Of a stretch of 64,000 nucleotides of DNA, positions 1 through 8,045 are shown in pieces; the first letter of the stretch is position 1, and each line of letters opens with the position of its first letter. The stretch lies in assembly GCF_026427355.1 (NCBI RefSeq), contig NZ_CP102664.1, positions 372,001-436,000 of the forward strand, written 5' to 3'. The translations under genes were made by a program, and so were the position numbers. Under the pieces are notes generated by a model, which saw only the letters and a program-made list of their open reading frames with translations, was not told where the DNA came from and made no database searches. This stretch comes from Sphingobium sp. JS3065 (GTDB taxonomy: Bacteria; Pseudomonadota; Alphaproteobacteria; Sphingomonadales; Sphingomonadaceae).

Positions 1-519
1 CTCGTGTCGGTGCAATTGAACGATTTCCCGGACCGCTCACTTTCCACCGTGCACATCATGGGCAAGGGCCGTCGCCAACGGGTTCTGCCGCTCTGGAAGG
101 AGACACAGGCCGCCTTGCGCGCCTGGCTGGCGATCCGCCCCAAAGCCGAGGCACCCGAGATATTCCTCAACGCCAACGGGCAACGCATGACCCGCGATGG
201 GTTTGCATTCCGACTGGACGAACACGTCAAGACTGCGGCAGCAAAGCAGCCGTCGATCCTTGGTAAGCGCGTAACGCCGCACGTGCTGCGCCATTCCTGC
301 GCGATGCATACGCTCGCGGCGACCGGAGACATCAGGAAGGTCGCGCTCTGGCTTGGTCACGCAAGCATCCAGAGCACCGAGAGCTATCTGCGCGCCGATC
401 CCGACGAAAAGCTGCAGATTCTCGCGGCCCATGGCGCGCCGGCGATCAAACCTGGGCGCTTCAAGCCGCCCTCAGACGCCTTGATCACAATGCTCACCGA
501 TGTTCGGAGGCGGGCGTAG
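1..519 (+). CDS. Tyrosine recombinase/integrase, C-terminal catalytic part
   Basis: The frame is open at the left edge of the window, so this is the 3' part of a longer gene. It would catalyse site-specific strand exchange through a covalent 3'-phosphotyrosine. The C-terminal catalytic core is visible: HVLRHS (His-x-x-Arg), LGHAS (second His) and the nucleophile Tyr in ESYLRAD. A basic tail of about 40 residues follows, ending MLTDVRRRA. By recall this tail resembles the last member of recombinase trios (RIT elements), but the neighbours that would prove it lie outside the window. The gene ends 49 bp before a decapitated strawberry-notch gene, which suggests that recombinase-mediated rearrangement created that junction. 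Family confidence is high; substrate and role are unknown. Confidence 0.85.
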   Translation, partial: LVSVQLNDFPDRSLSTVHIMGKGRRQRVLPLWKETQAALRAWLAIRPKAEAPEIFLNANGQRMTRDGFAFRLDEHVKTAAAKQPSILGKRVTPHVLRHSCAMHTLAATGDIRKVALWLGHASIQSTESYLRADPDEKLQILAAHGAPAIKPGRFKPPSDALITMLTDVRRRA

Positions 520-568
520 CTCGTCCCCGGACCATTCCGCCGACGCCCATATTATCTGGAGTAAAATC

Positions 569-2407
569 ATGACGAAGCGACGCAAATCCGTGCCTCCGGC
601 AGCGGCACTCGACATAAAATATGACTGCAAAGAATACGTGATCGATTATCTCGCCAAGAGCTTCCCCGTGCGGCTTATGGCGGTGTTCACCGACGAGAAT
701 GGCAATCCCCGTTCCGAACCCATGGTCGACGAGCAGGGGCAGCCGGTCCTGTGCCGCTCTGCACTTGCCGCGCGCGACCGGATGATCGAGCAGCTGTGCG
801 CTCTCCCGCCGATCGCAACTGCGCTCGATGCGATCATTGAGCGCTTCGGGGTCGATGCGGTCGCCGAAGTGACCGGCCGCAGCCGGCGACTTATCATTGG
901 ACGTGATGGTCGGCAGAAGCTCCAGTCGCGCAGTCCGCGCGCCAACATCGCCGAGACCCAGGCCTTCATGGATGGCAGCAAGCGCATCCTGGTCTTTTCC
1001 GATGCCGGTGGCACGGGGCGCAGCTACCATGCTGACCTTTCCGTCCGGAACCAGGCACGGCGCGTCCATTTCCTTCTGGAGCCTGGCTGGAGGGCGGATG
1101 CCGCCATCCAGGGGCTTGGTCGCACCAACCGCACAAATCAGGCTTCTGCGCCCTTGTTCCGGCCGGTCACGACCGACGTTCGCGGCGAACGCCGGTTCAT
1201 CTCGACGATTGCCCGGCGGCTTGACAGCCTTGGTGCGCTGACCCGTGGCCAACGCCAGACTGGCGGTCAAAACCTCTTCGATCCCGCCGACAACCTCGAA
1301 AGCACATATGCCAAGGAGGCGCTGAACCGCTGGTTCGGGCTTCTGTTCATGGGCAAACTCGAGGCTGTCGGCCTTTCCAGGTTTCAGGACCTGACCGGGC
1401 TGAGGATTGAGGGTGTTGTCGGGAGTTTGGTAGACGATCTGCCGTCGATCCAGCGCTGGCTCAATCGCATCCTGGCGCTGCCGATTGCGCTGCAAAACGC
1501 GATCTTCGACGAGTTCATCTCCCTGGTTGAGGCACGGGTCGATGCCGCACGACAAGCTGGAACCCTCGATCTTGGCGTTGAGACGATCGCCGTCGAAAGC
1601 TTCGAAGTCATGTCCGATACGCTGCTGCGAACCGATGCCACGTCCGGAGCGACCACGCATCTGCTGGAGCTGGAGATTGCCCGGGCTCTGAAGCCGCTGA
1701 CGCTCAAACGGCTCGGCGAACACTTTGGTCTCGACACCGCGCGGCATCGCCTGATGCATAACGCCCGGTCCGGCCGTGTCGCTCTGCTGGTCCCGGCGCG
1801 CAGCCTGCTCTCTGACGAGGGCACACGCATCGCTCGTTTTGAGATGATCCGCCCGCTCAAGCGCACGCATATTCCCGCAGAGCAACTCGCCGAGAGCAGC
1901 TGGGAGGTGATCGAACAGCCGGAGTTCGAACGCCTGTGGCAGGCCGAGGTCGATGAGGCGACGTCAAGCTGCAAGCGTGAACGGCTTCACTTGGCTACCG
2001 GACTGCTCCTGCCTGTCTGGGACAAGCTGCCTTCGGACTACGTCCGGGTCAGCCGGATCGCGGCAAAGGATGGGAGTTCGCTCCTTGGCCGAGAAGTGCC
2101 GGTCCATAGTGTGCCCGACCTGTGCCGTTCGCTTGGCCTTGAGGAGGCCAGCGTCTTGTCTGCCGAAGATATCGTGCAGGCTGTCATGCGATCGGGTCGC
2201 CCGATGGAAGTGCGGGGCAGGGAGGCGCTGACCCTCAAGCGAAGCCTCGTCAACGGCGCGCAGCGACTTGAGCTTGCTGGTTGGTCGGCCGCTCGGCTCG
2301 ACTGGTACAAGGCGCAGGGCTGCTTTACGGAAATCATCCGGTATCAGACGCGCCTGTTTGTGCCCACTGACCAGGCGAACGCGATCTTGGCCCGTCTGAC
2401 CCGGTAG
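569..2407 (+). pseudogene. Strawberry-notch family helicase, C-terminal remnant
   Basis: The product from the ATG at 569 (612 aa, with CTGGAG just upstream) matches only the C-terminal half of the strawberry-notch (SBNO) helicase/methylase proteins found on sphingomonad plasmids. Visible SBNO features are the SFPV..LM segment, the FSDAGGTGRSYHAD region and the helicase motif VI-like stretch GLGRTNRTNQ. The ATP-binding Walker A and DEAD-box half and any methyltransferase domain, normally several hundred residues upstream, are absent. The upstream DNA instead encodes a recombinase. The frame is otherwise open to a normal stop, so a truncated protein could be made, but it cannot be an active ATPase. 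It converges on higA. I infer loss of the 5' half by recombination. Confidence 0.75.
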
Positions 2408-2425
2408 ATCCGCTGTGATGACGGA

Positions 2426-2722
2426 TCAGGCGGCGATCTTTTCGACCTTGATGTCCTTTTCGTGGCGGCGAGCCTCGGCAAGGTCGTGCGCCGCCTGCAT
2501 CCGCAGCAGACTGTCTGCCCTGAGGCCAAACGCCTTTTCAAACCGGATCGCCATCTCGGCCGATATGCCGGCCCGGCCATTGAGCAGGCTGCTCATCGCC
2601 TGGCGCGAGACACCGAGCTTCTCGGCTGCGGCCGAAACGGTGAGGCCATGCGGCTCGACGATCTCAGTGCGCAGCCAGACACCGGCATGAACCGCAAAGC
2701 TGGGGTGAAGCTTGATAGCCAT
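2426..2722 (-). CDS. higA: HigA-type antitoxin, XRE helix-turn-helix
   Basis: This 98-aa protein is an addiction-module antidote. The N-terminus HPSFAVHAG is followed by a helix-turn-helix (LTVSAAAEKLGVSRQAMSSL, about residues 27-46) and the HigA signature AGISAEMAIRFEKAF. It should bind and neutralise the HigB product and repress the shared promoter. The toxin stop and antitoxin start share one base (TGATG), giving toxin-first order as is usual for higBA. A Lys/Glu-rich tail (HEKDIKVEKIAA) closes the protein. It probably stabilises the element after segregation. Confidence 0.9.
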   Translation of the reverse strand: MAIKLHPSFAVHAGVWLRTEIVEPHGLTVSAAAEKLGVSRQAMSSLLNGRAGISAEMAIRFEKAFGLRADSLLRMQAAHDLAEARRHEKDIKVEKIAA

Positions 2723-3009
2723 CAGTGATAGTCCTCCAGATCCAGATCTTCGATGGCGTTCGCCGCGTTGATCCGGAATGTCATTCGCCAGTTGCGCGTT
2801 ACGGTCAGGGACCAGGTGCCAGACCTGTCCCCGCTCAGCAGATGCGCGCCAAAATTTGGCGGCACCAGAAGTTCGTCAGCCATCTCGATTACCGACAGCC
2901 AGGCGAGCATATTGCGAAGGCGCGCCACCAGATTTCCTGACAGTCCCTTGGCCTTGCCGGTTTCGGCAAAGCTTCGCAGCGCCTTGTGCGAGATGCTCTC
3001 GATTTCCAC
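2722..3009 (-). CDS. higB: HigB-type mRNA interferase toxin
   Basis: This RelE/HigB-superfamily toxin cleaves mRNA at the ribosome. With a GTG start at 3009 the product is 95 aa and begins VEIESISHKALRSF, matching the usual HigB opening (I-x-S-x-x-HK-x-L). A longer reading from a TTG at 3036 is possible, but that start lies upstream of the -10 hexamer proposed here. The C-terminal core GTWSLTVTRNWRMTFRI followed by a DLEDYH-type end is diagnostic of the family. It is translationally coupled to the antitoxin by a one-base stop/start overlap. The GTG lies only a few bases after the -10, suggesting a leaderless transcript. Confidence 0.88.
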   Translation of the reverse strand: MEIESISHKALRSFAETGKAKGLSGNLVARLRNMLAWLSVIEMADELLVPPNFGAHLLSGDRSGTWSLTVTRNWRMTFRINAANAIEDLDLEDYH

Positions 3010-3014
3010 GCCGC

Positions 3015-3053
3015 TTGATACGCAAATTTCTGCCAAGCGTCAAGTGTCGCTTG
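3015..3053 (-). promoter_or_regulatory. higBA promoter with overlapping palindromic operator
   Basis: On the minus strand TTGACG (3043-3038) and TATCAA (3020-3015) are separated by exactly 17 bp, a good sigma70-type promoter. An inverted repeat, CAAGCG-N8-CGCTTG (3034-3053), overlaps the -35 and is a natural HigA autorepression site. The GTG of higB begins only 5 bp after the -10, so no room exists for a Shine-Dalgarno sequence in the expected transcript. Confidence 0.6.
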
Positions 3054-3325
3054 TCAGATTGAATTTCTCTGAAACTTCGCGATTCGGAGCGAATTGACCC
3101 CATCATGCGTGGCCGAATCGGGATTTCGGAGCGCTCGGCCTGTCCAGTTACAATCCTGTAATCGCCCCTTTGAAGCGGCATAGCGGCTCAAACAGACAGC
3201 GGCCTTGGACGGGTCGTTAGCAGACAATCCCGATACGCAAGAAGAGAGGGGAGGGGGCTTTGCTTTGATGAGCCGATTGGGCGCCGATGGTCGGTCTGCC
3301 GGGCTCGCAATCAGGAGTATGTGCC
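3054..3325 (+). promoter_or_regulatory. parB upstream region with small palindrome
   Basis: No gene is seen here. A short palindrome, TTACA-N4-TGTAA at 3148-3161, includes a TACAAT hexamer that could be a -10. I see no convincing -35, so promoter assignment is weak. A purine-rich stretch with GGGGAGGGGG precedes an unused frame near 3250. The RBS for parB (CAGGAG) lies just before its ATG. Confidence 0.3.
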
Positions 3326-5326
3326 ATGATCCGAACGATCCCGTTGAACAAGCTCGTCCAGTCCCCCCGCAACGTTCGCAAGCATTCCGACGCCGCAGCC
3401 GATGCCGAACTCGCAGCGAGCATCGCCGCGCTCGGCCTCTTGCAGAACCTCATTGTCCGGCCTGGCGCCAAGGGTAAGTTCGAGGTCGAGGCGGGTGAAC
3501 GCCGCCGCCGGGCGATGCTTGCGCTCGCCGACGACAATGTGCTGCCGCGCGATCACCAGGTGACCTGCCTGGTCCTTGAAGACACGGCGGAAGCTGCGGT
3601 CGAGACCAGCCTTGCCGAAAACTTCCACCGCCTCGCGATGAACCCTGCCGACGAAGCCGTTGCCTTCGCTTCGCTGATCGAAGGCGGCGCCTCCATCGAA
3701 GACGTCGCTCGCCGCTTCGGGCTCACCGTTCGCTTCGTCGAAGGACGCCTGCGCCTCGCCAAGCTCGCGCCGGTTGTCTTCGAGGCGCTCGCCGGTGGTG
3801 AGATCACGCTCGACCTGGCCAAGGCCTTTGGTGCGACTTCGGATCAGGCGATCCAGGCGCAGGTCTTCGAGCAGGTATCCTCGGCCTATTACGCCCCCAA
3901 CCCGGACAGCGTCCGGCGCATGGTCCTCTCAGGCACGGTCCGGGGCAACGATCCCCGGGCACGTCTGGTCGGGCGCGACGCCTATCTCGCTGCCGGTGGA
4001 CGCATCGAGCGGGAGCTTTTCGACGACGATGACAGCGAGGCCTGGGCCGACATTGCATTGCTCGAAAATCTCGCTGCGGCGAAGATGGATGAACAGGCCA
4101 AGGCGCTCGCTGCTGAACAAGGGCTCGCCTGGGTCAAGCCGACGCTGGATCCTTATGCCAGCCACGATCTGGTCGATGGTTTGGTTCGTCTCCCGGCCGA
4201 ACCCGCGCCGCTGACTGAGGCCGAACTCGCGCGGCTTGATGAACTCGACGTGTCCTATGACGAGTACGCGGCGATCCTCGAAGATGAGGACAGCGCCGAG
4301 GAAGCGGTGGCTGCTGCCGAGGCTGCGATCGAGGCGATCGAGCGCGAATGCCAGGATATCCGCAGCCGGCCGCCCGTGCTGTCGCCGGAACTCAAGGGCG
4401 ACGCGGGCATGATCCTGACGTTGTCACGCGACGGTACGCCGGTGCTCCAGCCGGTCTTCTATGGTGAGCGTCAGTCCGAAGGTCCGGGTGACGATGATGG
4501 AATCGAGGTCATCACTGGAAGCGGCGACAACGGTCCGCGCCGCGCAGCCCTGTCCAAGCGCCTGGTCGACGAACTGGCGATGCAACGCCGCGATGTCCTT
4601 GCCCTCCATGTCGCGTCCGATCCCGGCCTTGCGCTGGACCTGCTTGTCTTCACGCTGGCCGATGGCGATACGCTCGACTGGCGTTCGCGCTCGGCGACCA
4701 CAATTCGTGGCGGCGTGCCAGCAGGGCCAATCGTCGGGTTCGAAGCGAAGGATGCGCCTGCGAGTGCGGCGCTGGCTGACCTGAAGAGTGGCCTCGACGA
4801 AAGCTGGCGTGCCGGGGAGGATGTCGCCACCCGTTTTGATCGGTTCCGCAGCCTCGGCGACGACACTCGTGCAGCCTGGCTTGGGTTCGTTGTCGGTCGG
4901 ACGTTCGAGGCCAGTCTCAACATGGCGGGTGACCGGCACATTGCCCTCCAGGATCGCTTGGGCCGCCAGATCGGCATCGACATGGCCCAATGGTGGCGCC
5001 CGACGGCGGCGAACTACTTCGACCGCGTGTCGAAGCAGGTCATTCTTGATGCGCTCGCTGACGTCGGCGGACCGGAACTCTCGGCAAGGTTCGCATCGGT
5101 CAAGAAGACTGACCTGGCGATGAGCGCCGAGCGAGTGTTCGCCGGGACCTACATTACCGAAGCCGAGGTGCGGGACCGTGCGATAGGCTGGGTTCCGGAG
5201 GTGATGCGCTTCGCCGATCCTGTGGAGATCATGCCAGCCGAACAAGACGAACTCGACGCTGAACACGTGACGCTTATTGGCAGTGCCAACGATGATTGCC
5301 CGGCCCCCCGTGAGATGGCTGCCTGA
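3326..5326 (+). CDS. ParB/RepB/Spo0J-family protein, long C-terminal form
   Basis: This 666-aa protein carries an N-terminal ParB/sulfiredoxin-like domain (MIRTIPLNKLVQSPRNVRK at the start; the GERRRRAM and SLAENFHR motifs are the CTP-binding and arginine-rich patches). A helix-turn-helix follows (SIEDVARRFGLTVRFVEGRL, about residues 118-137). The remaining roughly 450 residues are an acidic extension of the type found in sphingomonad plasmid ParB-like proteins. The ATG at 3326 is chosen because CAGGAG precedes it and the conserved domain starts immediately. No ParA is adjacent, so classical partition is unproven; it may act as a stand-alone ParB-like nuclease or regulator. Its own terminator is interrupted by the downstream insertion sequence. 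Confidence 0.85.
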   Translation: MIRTIPLNKLVQSPRNVRKHSDAAADAELAASIAALGLLQNLIVRPGAKGKFEVEAGERRRRAMLALADDNVLPRDHQVTCLVLEDTAEAAVETSLAENFHRLAMNPADEAVAFASLIEGGASIEDVARRFGLTVRFVEGRLRLAKLAPVVFEALAGGEITLDLAKAFGATSDQAIQAQVFEQVSSAYYAPNPDSVRRMVLSGTVRGNDPRARLVGRDAYLAAGGRIERELFDDDDSEAWADIALLENLAAAKMDEQAKALAAEQGLAWVKPTLDPYASHDLVDGLVRLPAEPAPLTEAELARLDELDVSYDEYAAILEDEDSAEEAVAAAEAAIEAIERECQDIRSRPPVLSPELKGDAGMILTLSRDGTPVLQPVFYGERQSEGPGDDDGIEVITGSGDNGPRRAALSKRLVDELAMQRRDVLALHVASDPGLALDLLVFTLADGDTLDWRSRSATTIRGGVPAGPIVGFEAKDAPASAALADLKSGLDESWRAGEDVATRFDRFRSLGDDTRAAWLGFVVGRTFEASLNMAGDRHIALQDRLGRQIGIDMAQWWRPTAANYFDRVSKQVILDALADVGGPELSARFASVKKTDLAMSAERVFAGTYITEAEVRDRAIGWVPEVMRFADPVEIMPAEQDELDAEHVTLIGSANDDCPAPREMAA

Positions 5327-5360
5327 CTTCCTCCTGACAGGTTAGTCGTCTCAACCCCTG

Positions 5361-5395
5361 AAGCGGTCCCTCCCATCTCGGGAGGGGCCGCTTCT
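5361..5395 (+). terminator. parB rho-independent terminator, split by IS256 insertion
   Basis: AAGCGG-TCCCTCCC pairs with GGGAGGGG-CCGCTT (5361-5393) to form a strong hairpin. The U-tract it should be followed by is missing here and lies instead at 6774-6780, immediately beyond the right target duplication of the insertion sequence. The pre-insertion order would have been hairpin, then CT and a run of seven T. The terminator is therefore physically separated from its T-run. Confidence 0.8.
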
Positions 5396-6766
5396 GATGA
5401 TGTCCCACATCGTGGTGTAGCTGGGTGTTGAGGTGGTCACCGTGATTTCCGGATAGGTTTGGGTTGGAAGACTCGAACCTGAAGGAAGGGACCACGATGA
5501 CCGATACCATGATGCACCTGCGCTCGCTGGTGGAACAGACCCCCGACGCCGATATTTTGCGCGACATGATCTCGTTTGCCGCCGAGCGGCTGATGGAGAT
5601 GGAAGTCGGCGGCCTGACCGGTGCGGCTTACGGCGAGAAGTCGCCCGCGCGGCTCGTCCAGCGCAATGGCCACCGCGAACGTGACTGGCAGACGCGCGCC
5701 GGGACTGTCGAGCTGCGTATCCCGAAGCTGCGGAAGGGCAGTTACTTCCCCGGCTTTCTCGAACCGCGCCGGATGGCGGAGAAGGCGCTGACAGCGGTGA
5801 TCCAGGAGGCTTACATCCAGGGCATCTCGACCCGCTCGGTCGATGATCTGGTCAAAGCGCTGGGCATGGACGGCATCTCCAAGAGCCAGGTCAGCCGCTT
5901 GTGCGAAGATATCGACGAGCGCGTTCATGCCTTCCTCGACCGGCCGATCGAGGGCGACTGGCCGTACCTGTGGATCGACGCCACCTATGTGAAGGTCCGC
6001 CAGAACAGTCGGATCGTCTCGGTCGCGGTGATCGTCGCGGTCGGCGTCAACAGCGATGGACGGCGCGAAGTGCTCGGCATGGATATCGGCCCTTCGGAAG
6101 CAGAACCCTTCTGGACCGCCTTCCTGCGCAAGCTCGCCCGACGCGGCTTGCGGGGCGTGAAGCTAGTCATCTCCGATGCCCATGAAGGCATCAAGGCAGC
6201 GGTCTCCAAGCTGCTGTGCGCAACATGGCAGCGCTGCCGGGTGCACTTCATGCGCAACATCCTGGCCCACGCCGGCAAAAGCGGCAGGCGGGTCGTATCG
6301 GCCTTTATCGGCACCGCTTTCGCCCAGGAGACCGCCGAAGCGGCCAGTCAGCAATGGCGCGCCGTCGCCGACCAGATGCGGCCCAAACTGCCCAAGCTGG
6401 CCGCGCTGATGGACGAGGCCGAGCCCGACGTGCTCGCCTATATGACCTTCCCAAAGGAGCACCGCGCCAAGCTCCACAGCACCAACCCGATCGAGCGGCT
6501 CAATGGCGAGATCAAGCGCCGCACCGACGTCGTCGGCATCTTCCCCAACGAAGCGGCCATCACCCGGCTCGTCGGCGCCATCCTCATGGAACAGAGCGAC
6601 GAGTGGGCCGTCCAGCGCGCCCGCTACATGACGCTTGAAACCATGGCACCGCTCAGCGATAATCCCATCATCATGCTCTCGGCTGTGCCCGAAACATGAC
6701 TGGCCCGGACTGAGGCCGGAAAACGCGGGGGACGAACCCAGCTACACCACGTCCGGGGACATCATC
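5396..6766 (+). mobile_element. IS256-family insertion sequence, complete, with 8-bp target duplication
   Basis: The element is 1371 bp. Its 31-bp terminal inverted repeats (5396-5426 and 6736-6766) read GATGATGTCCC-N4-CGTGGTGTAGCTGGGT and differ only in the four central bases. The 8-bp direct repeat CCGCTTCT occurs at 5388-5395 and at 6767-6774, as expected for IS256-type transposition. One transposase gene fills the element. Perfect duplication and an intact transposase indicate a recent and probably still active insertion. Confidence 0.93.
5497..6699 (+). CDS. IS256-family DDE transposase
   Basis: This 400-aa transposase starts at the ATG at 5497, preceded by GAAGGAAGGG. The Mutator/IS256 layout is clear: N-terminal [21 protein letters not shown], the first catalytic Asp in [11 protein letters not shown], the second in [12 protein letters not shown], the CRVHFMRN zinc-like stretch, and the Glu in [17 protein letters not shown]. 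Length agrees with the family norm of about 400 aa. The protein mobilises the element bounded by 5396 and 6766. No frameshift is seen. Confidence 0.95.
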   Translation: MTDTMMHLRSLVEQTPDADILRDMISFAAERLMEMEVGGLTGAAYGEKSPARLVQRNGHRERDWQTRAGTVELRIPKLRKGSYFPGFLEPRRMAEKALTAVIQEAYIQGISTRSVDDLVKALGMDGISKSQVSRLCEDIDERVHAFLDRPIEGDWPYLWIDATYVKVRQNSRIVSVAVIVAVGVNSDGRREVLGMDIGPSEAEPFWTAFLRKLARRGLRGVKLVISDAHEGIKAAVSKLLCATWQRCRVHFMRNILAHAGKSGRRVVSAFIGTAFAQETAEAASQQWRAVADQMRPKLPKLAALMDEAEPDVLAYMTFPKEHRAKLHSTNPIERLNGEIKRRTDVVGIFPNEAAITRLVGAILMEQSDEWAVQRARYMTLETMAPLSDNPIIMLSAVPET

Positions 6767-7115
6767 CCGCTTCTTTTTTTGAATTGGGCCGTTGACACAC
6801 AGTTCTGTCTTGGGCGCATGAACAACAGCAGCTGACATTCCGGTAATTTTGAGGAGGTGTCAGATTCCGCTGACATCTCTCCCATTCGAGACCGTTTTTG
6901 CCCTGCCCGATAGCGGTCACTCGTTCATATGGCTCCAAGGTAGGTTTCAGTATCGATCTCGTTTTCCTCGCACGCCGCCAATGGATGGCCTCGGCCAATG
7001 TGAGAACCCGTGCTCTTAAGTGATATTCCCACCGCAATCAGATACGGCTGAGAGCTGGATCGCCGGCTTGGAAATTGGTGAACTGCCACCCTCGATGCGC
7101 TGAAGGAAGCCCAGC
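6767..7115. other. Gene-free stretch between IS256 and defence operon
   Basis: No convincing coding region. The first bases are the second target copy CCGCTTCT and the orphan T-run of the parB terminator. Further right there is an inverted repeat CTGACA-N20-TGTCAG followed by another CTGACATC copy (about 6832-6883), possibly the scar of an older mobile element. The sequence is less GC-rich than its surroundings. It lies just downstream of the leftward defence operon; I see no clear terminator for that operon. Confidence 0.4.
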
Positions 7116-8039
7116 CTAGGGCCGTTTCGCAAGCTCTAACAACGGTGATTCCGGGCCGCTCATGCCGCGCATAAGGCGATAACCCTTGGCCCGCAGGTCA
7201 CTAATTTCGCCAAGCATATCATCGTGGCGCAGAGCAGCATGGCCGCCGCCCATCAGCGTAATCTCGACACTGTCGCAGAGATCTTCAACCACGAGACCTT
7301 CGCAAAAGTCGGAGAGCGCCGACCAGCCGAACGGCAGCTCCTCAAGACCTCCGAGGCAGGGTGTTCCAACGTCGATCCGCGCGCGACCGCAGGCTATCGC
7401 GGCGCCAAGCGGAACGGCGGCGAACCCGATGAAGCTGGAATCATCACGTCCCATGATAAGAGACGACATGCGAAGATGGTCGAGGGGATCAGTCCAATAC
7501 CCTGCGCTCTTCATGATGCGGCTTAGCTTGCCAACGGCGGGCATCCTGAAATCAAACTCGGAATCGAAGATATTCTTGGCGTCGGGCTTGAGGAAGCCGC
7601 TCATGACGAATGGCTCGTCCGCAGAAACCTCGCCATTCTCACGCATGCGCCGAAACTCTCCGGCCAGAAACCATGTGTGGACTAGATATTGGAGGAAAGT
7701 CATGCCTAGCTGGGCGCGGTTGAGCAGGGTCTCGTCAATCCGGAACATGGCAAGATTAGCTGCGACAGCGATCGCGTCTTTTTTCATGTCATGCCGCGGA
7801 TCATGTCCGCCACCGTCGAACTCGATAACAAACTCGGGTATCTGATCCTCGTCACAGACGCAGATGTCGAAATGCGCCTGCAGCGCGTACGTCCCAGTGG
7901 CACGTGTCGGGAGGGCGTTGATATCGACGACATCCGCGACACGGACCTTGCGGTAGATCTCCGCGCGGTAATGGCCAACCGTACCGATGACTTCCTCGTA
8001 CAGGCGCTGCTCGCTGAGGTTTGAAAGGCGCTTCTTCAT
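7116..8039 (-). CDS. DUF2726-like PD-(D/E)XK nuclease-fold protein
   Basis: This 307-aa protein is the last gene of the leftward operon. Residues 50-105 resemble DUF2726/restriction-endonuclease-fold proteins: HFDICV (D58), then FVIEFDGGGHD (E73, D75), a charged helix with K86, K87 and D88, and a hydrophobic strand ending MFRID. In that fold an Asp, a Glu and a basic residue coordinate Mg for phosphodiester cleavage. The remaining two thirds are not recognised. It begins 6 bp after the helicase stop, so it is almost certainly co-transcribed with it. I infer a nucleic-acid-acting partner of the helicase; the family call is from motif shape only. Confidence 0.55.
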   Translation of the reverse strand: MKKRLSNLSEQRLYEEVIGTVGHYRAEIYRKVRVADVVDINALPTRATGTYALQAHFDICVCDEDQIPEFVIEFDGGGHDPRHDMKKDAIAVAANLAMFRIDETLLNRAQLGMTFLQYLVHTWFLAGEFRRMRENGEVSADEPFVMSGFLKPDAKNIFDSEFDFRMPAVGKLSRIMKSAGYWTDPLDHLRMSSLIMGRDDSSFIGFAAVPLGAAIACGRARIDVGTPCLGGLEELPFGWSALSDFCEGLVVEDLCDSVEITLMGGGHAALRHDDMLGEISDLRAKGYRLMRGMSGPESPLLELAKRP

Positions 8040-8045
8040 GGCGCG

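Noticed and set aside
494..1885. Long antisense frame (463 codons) across the strawberry-notch remnant
   Set aside because: It is a shadow of a GC-rich gene; the plus-strand product has clear family motifs and this one has none.
4424..5266. Antisense frame of 280 codons inside parB
   Set aside because: Typical GC-rich shadow; no motif and no spacing consistent with a gene.
3326..5326. A complete plasmid partition locus
   Set aside because: No ParA-type ATPase and no parS-like repeat cluster were found in the window.
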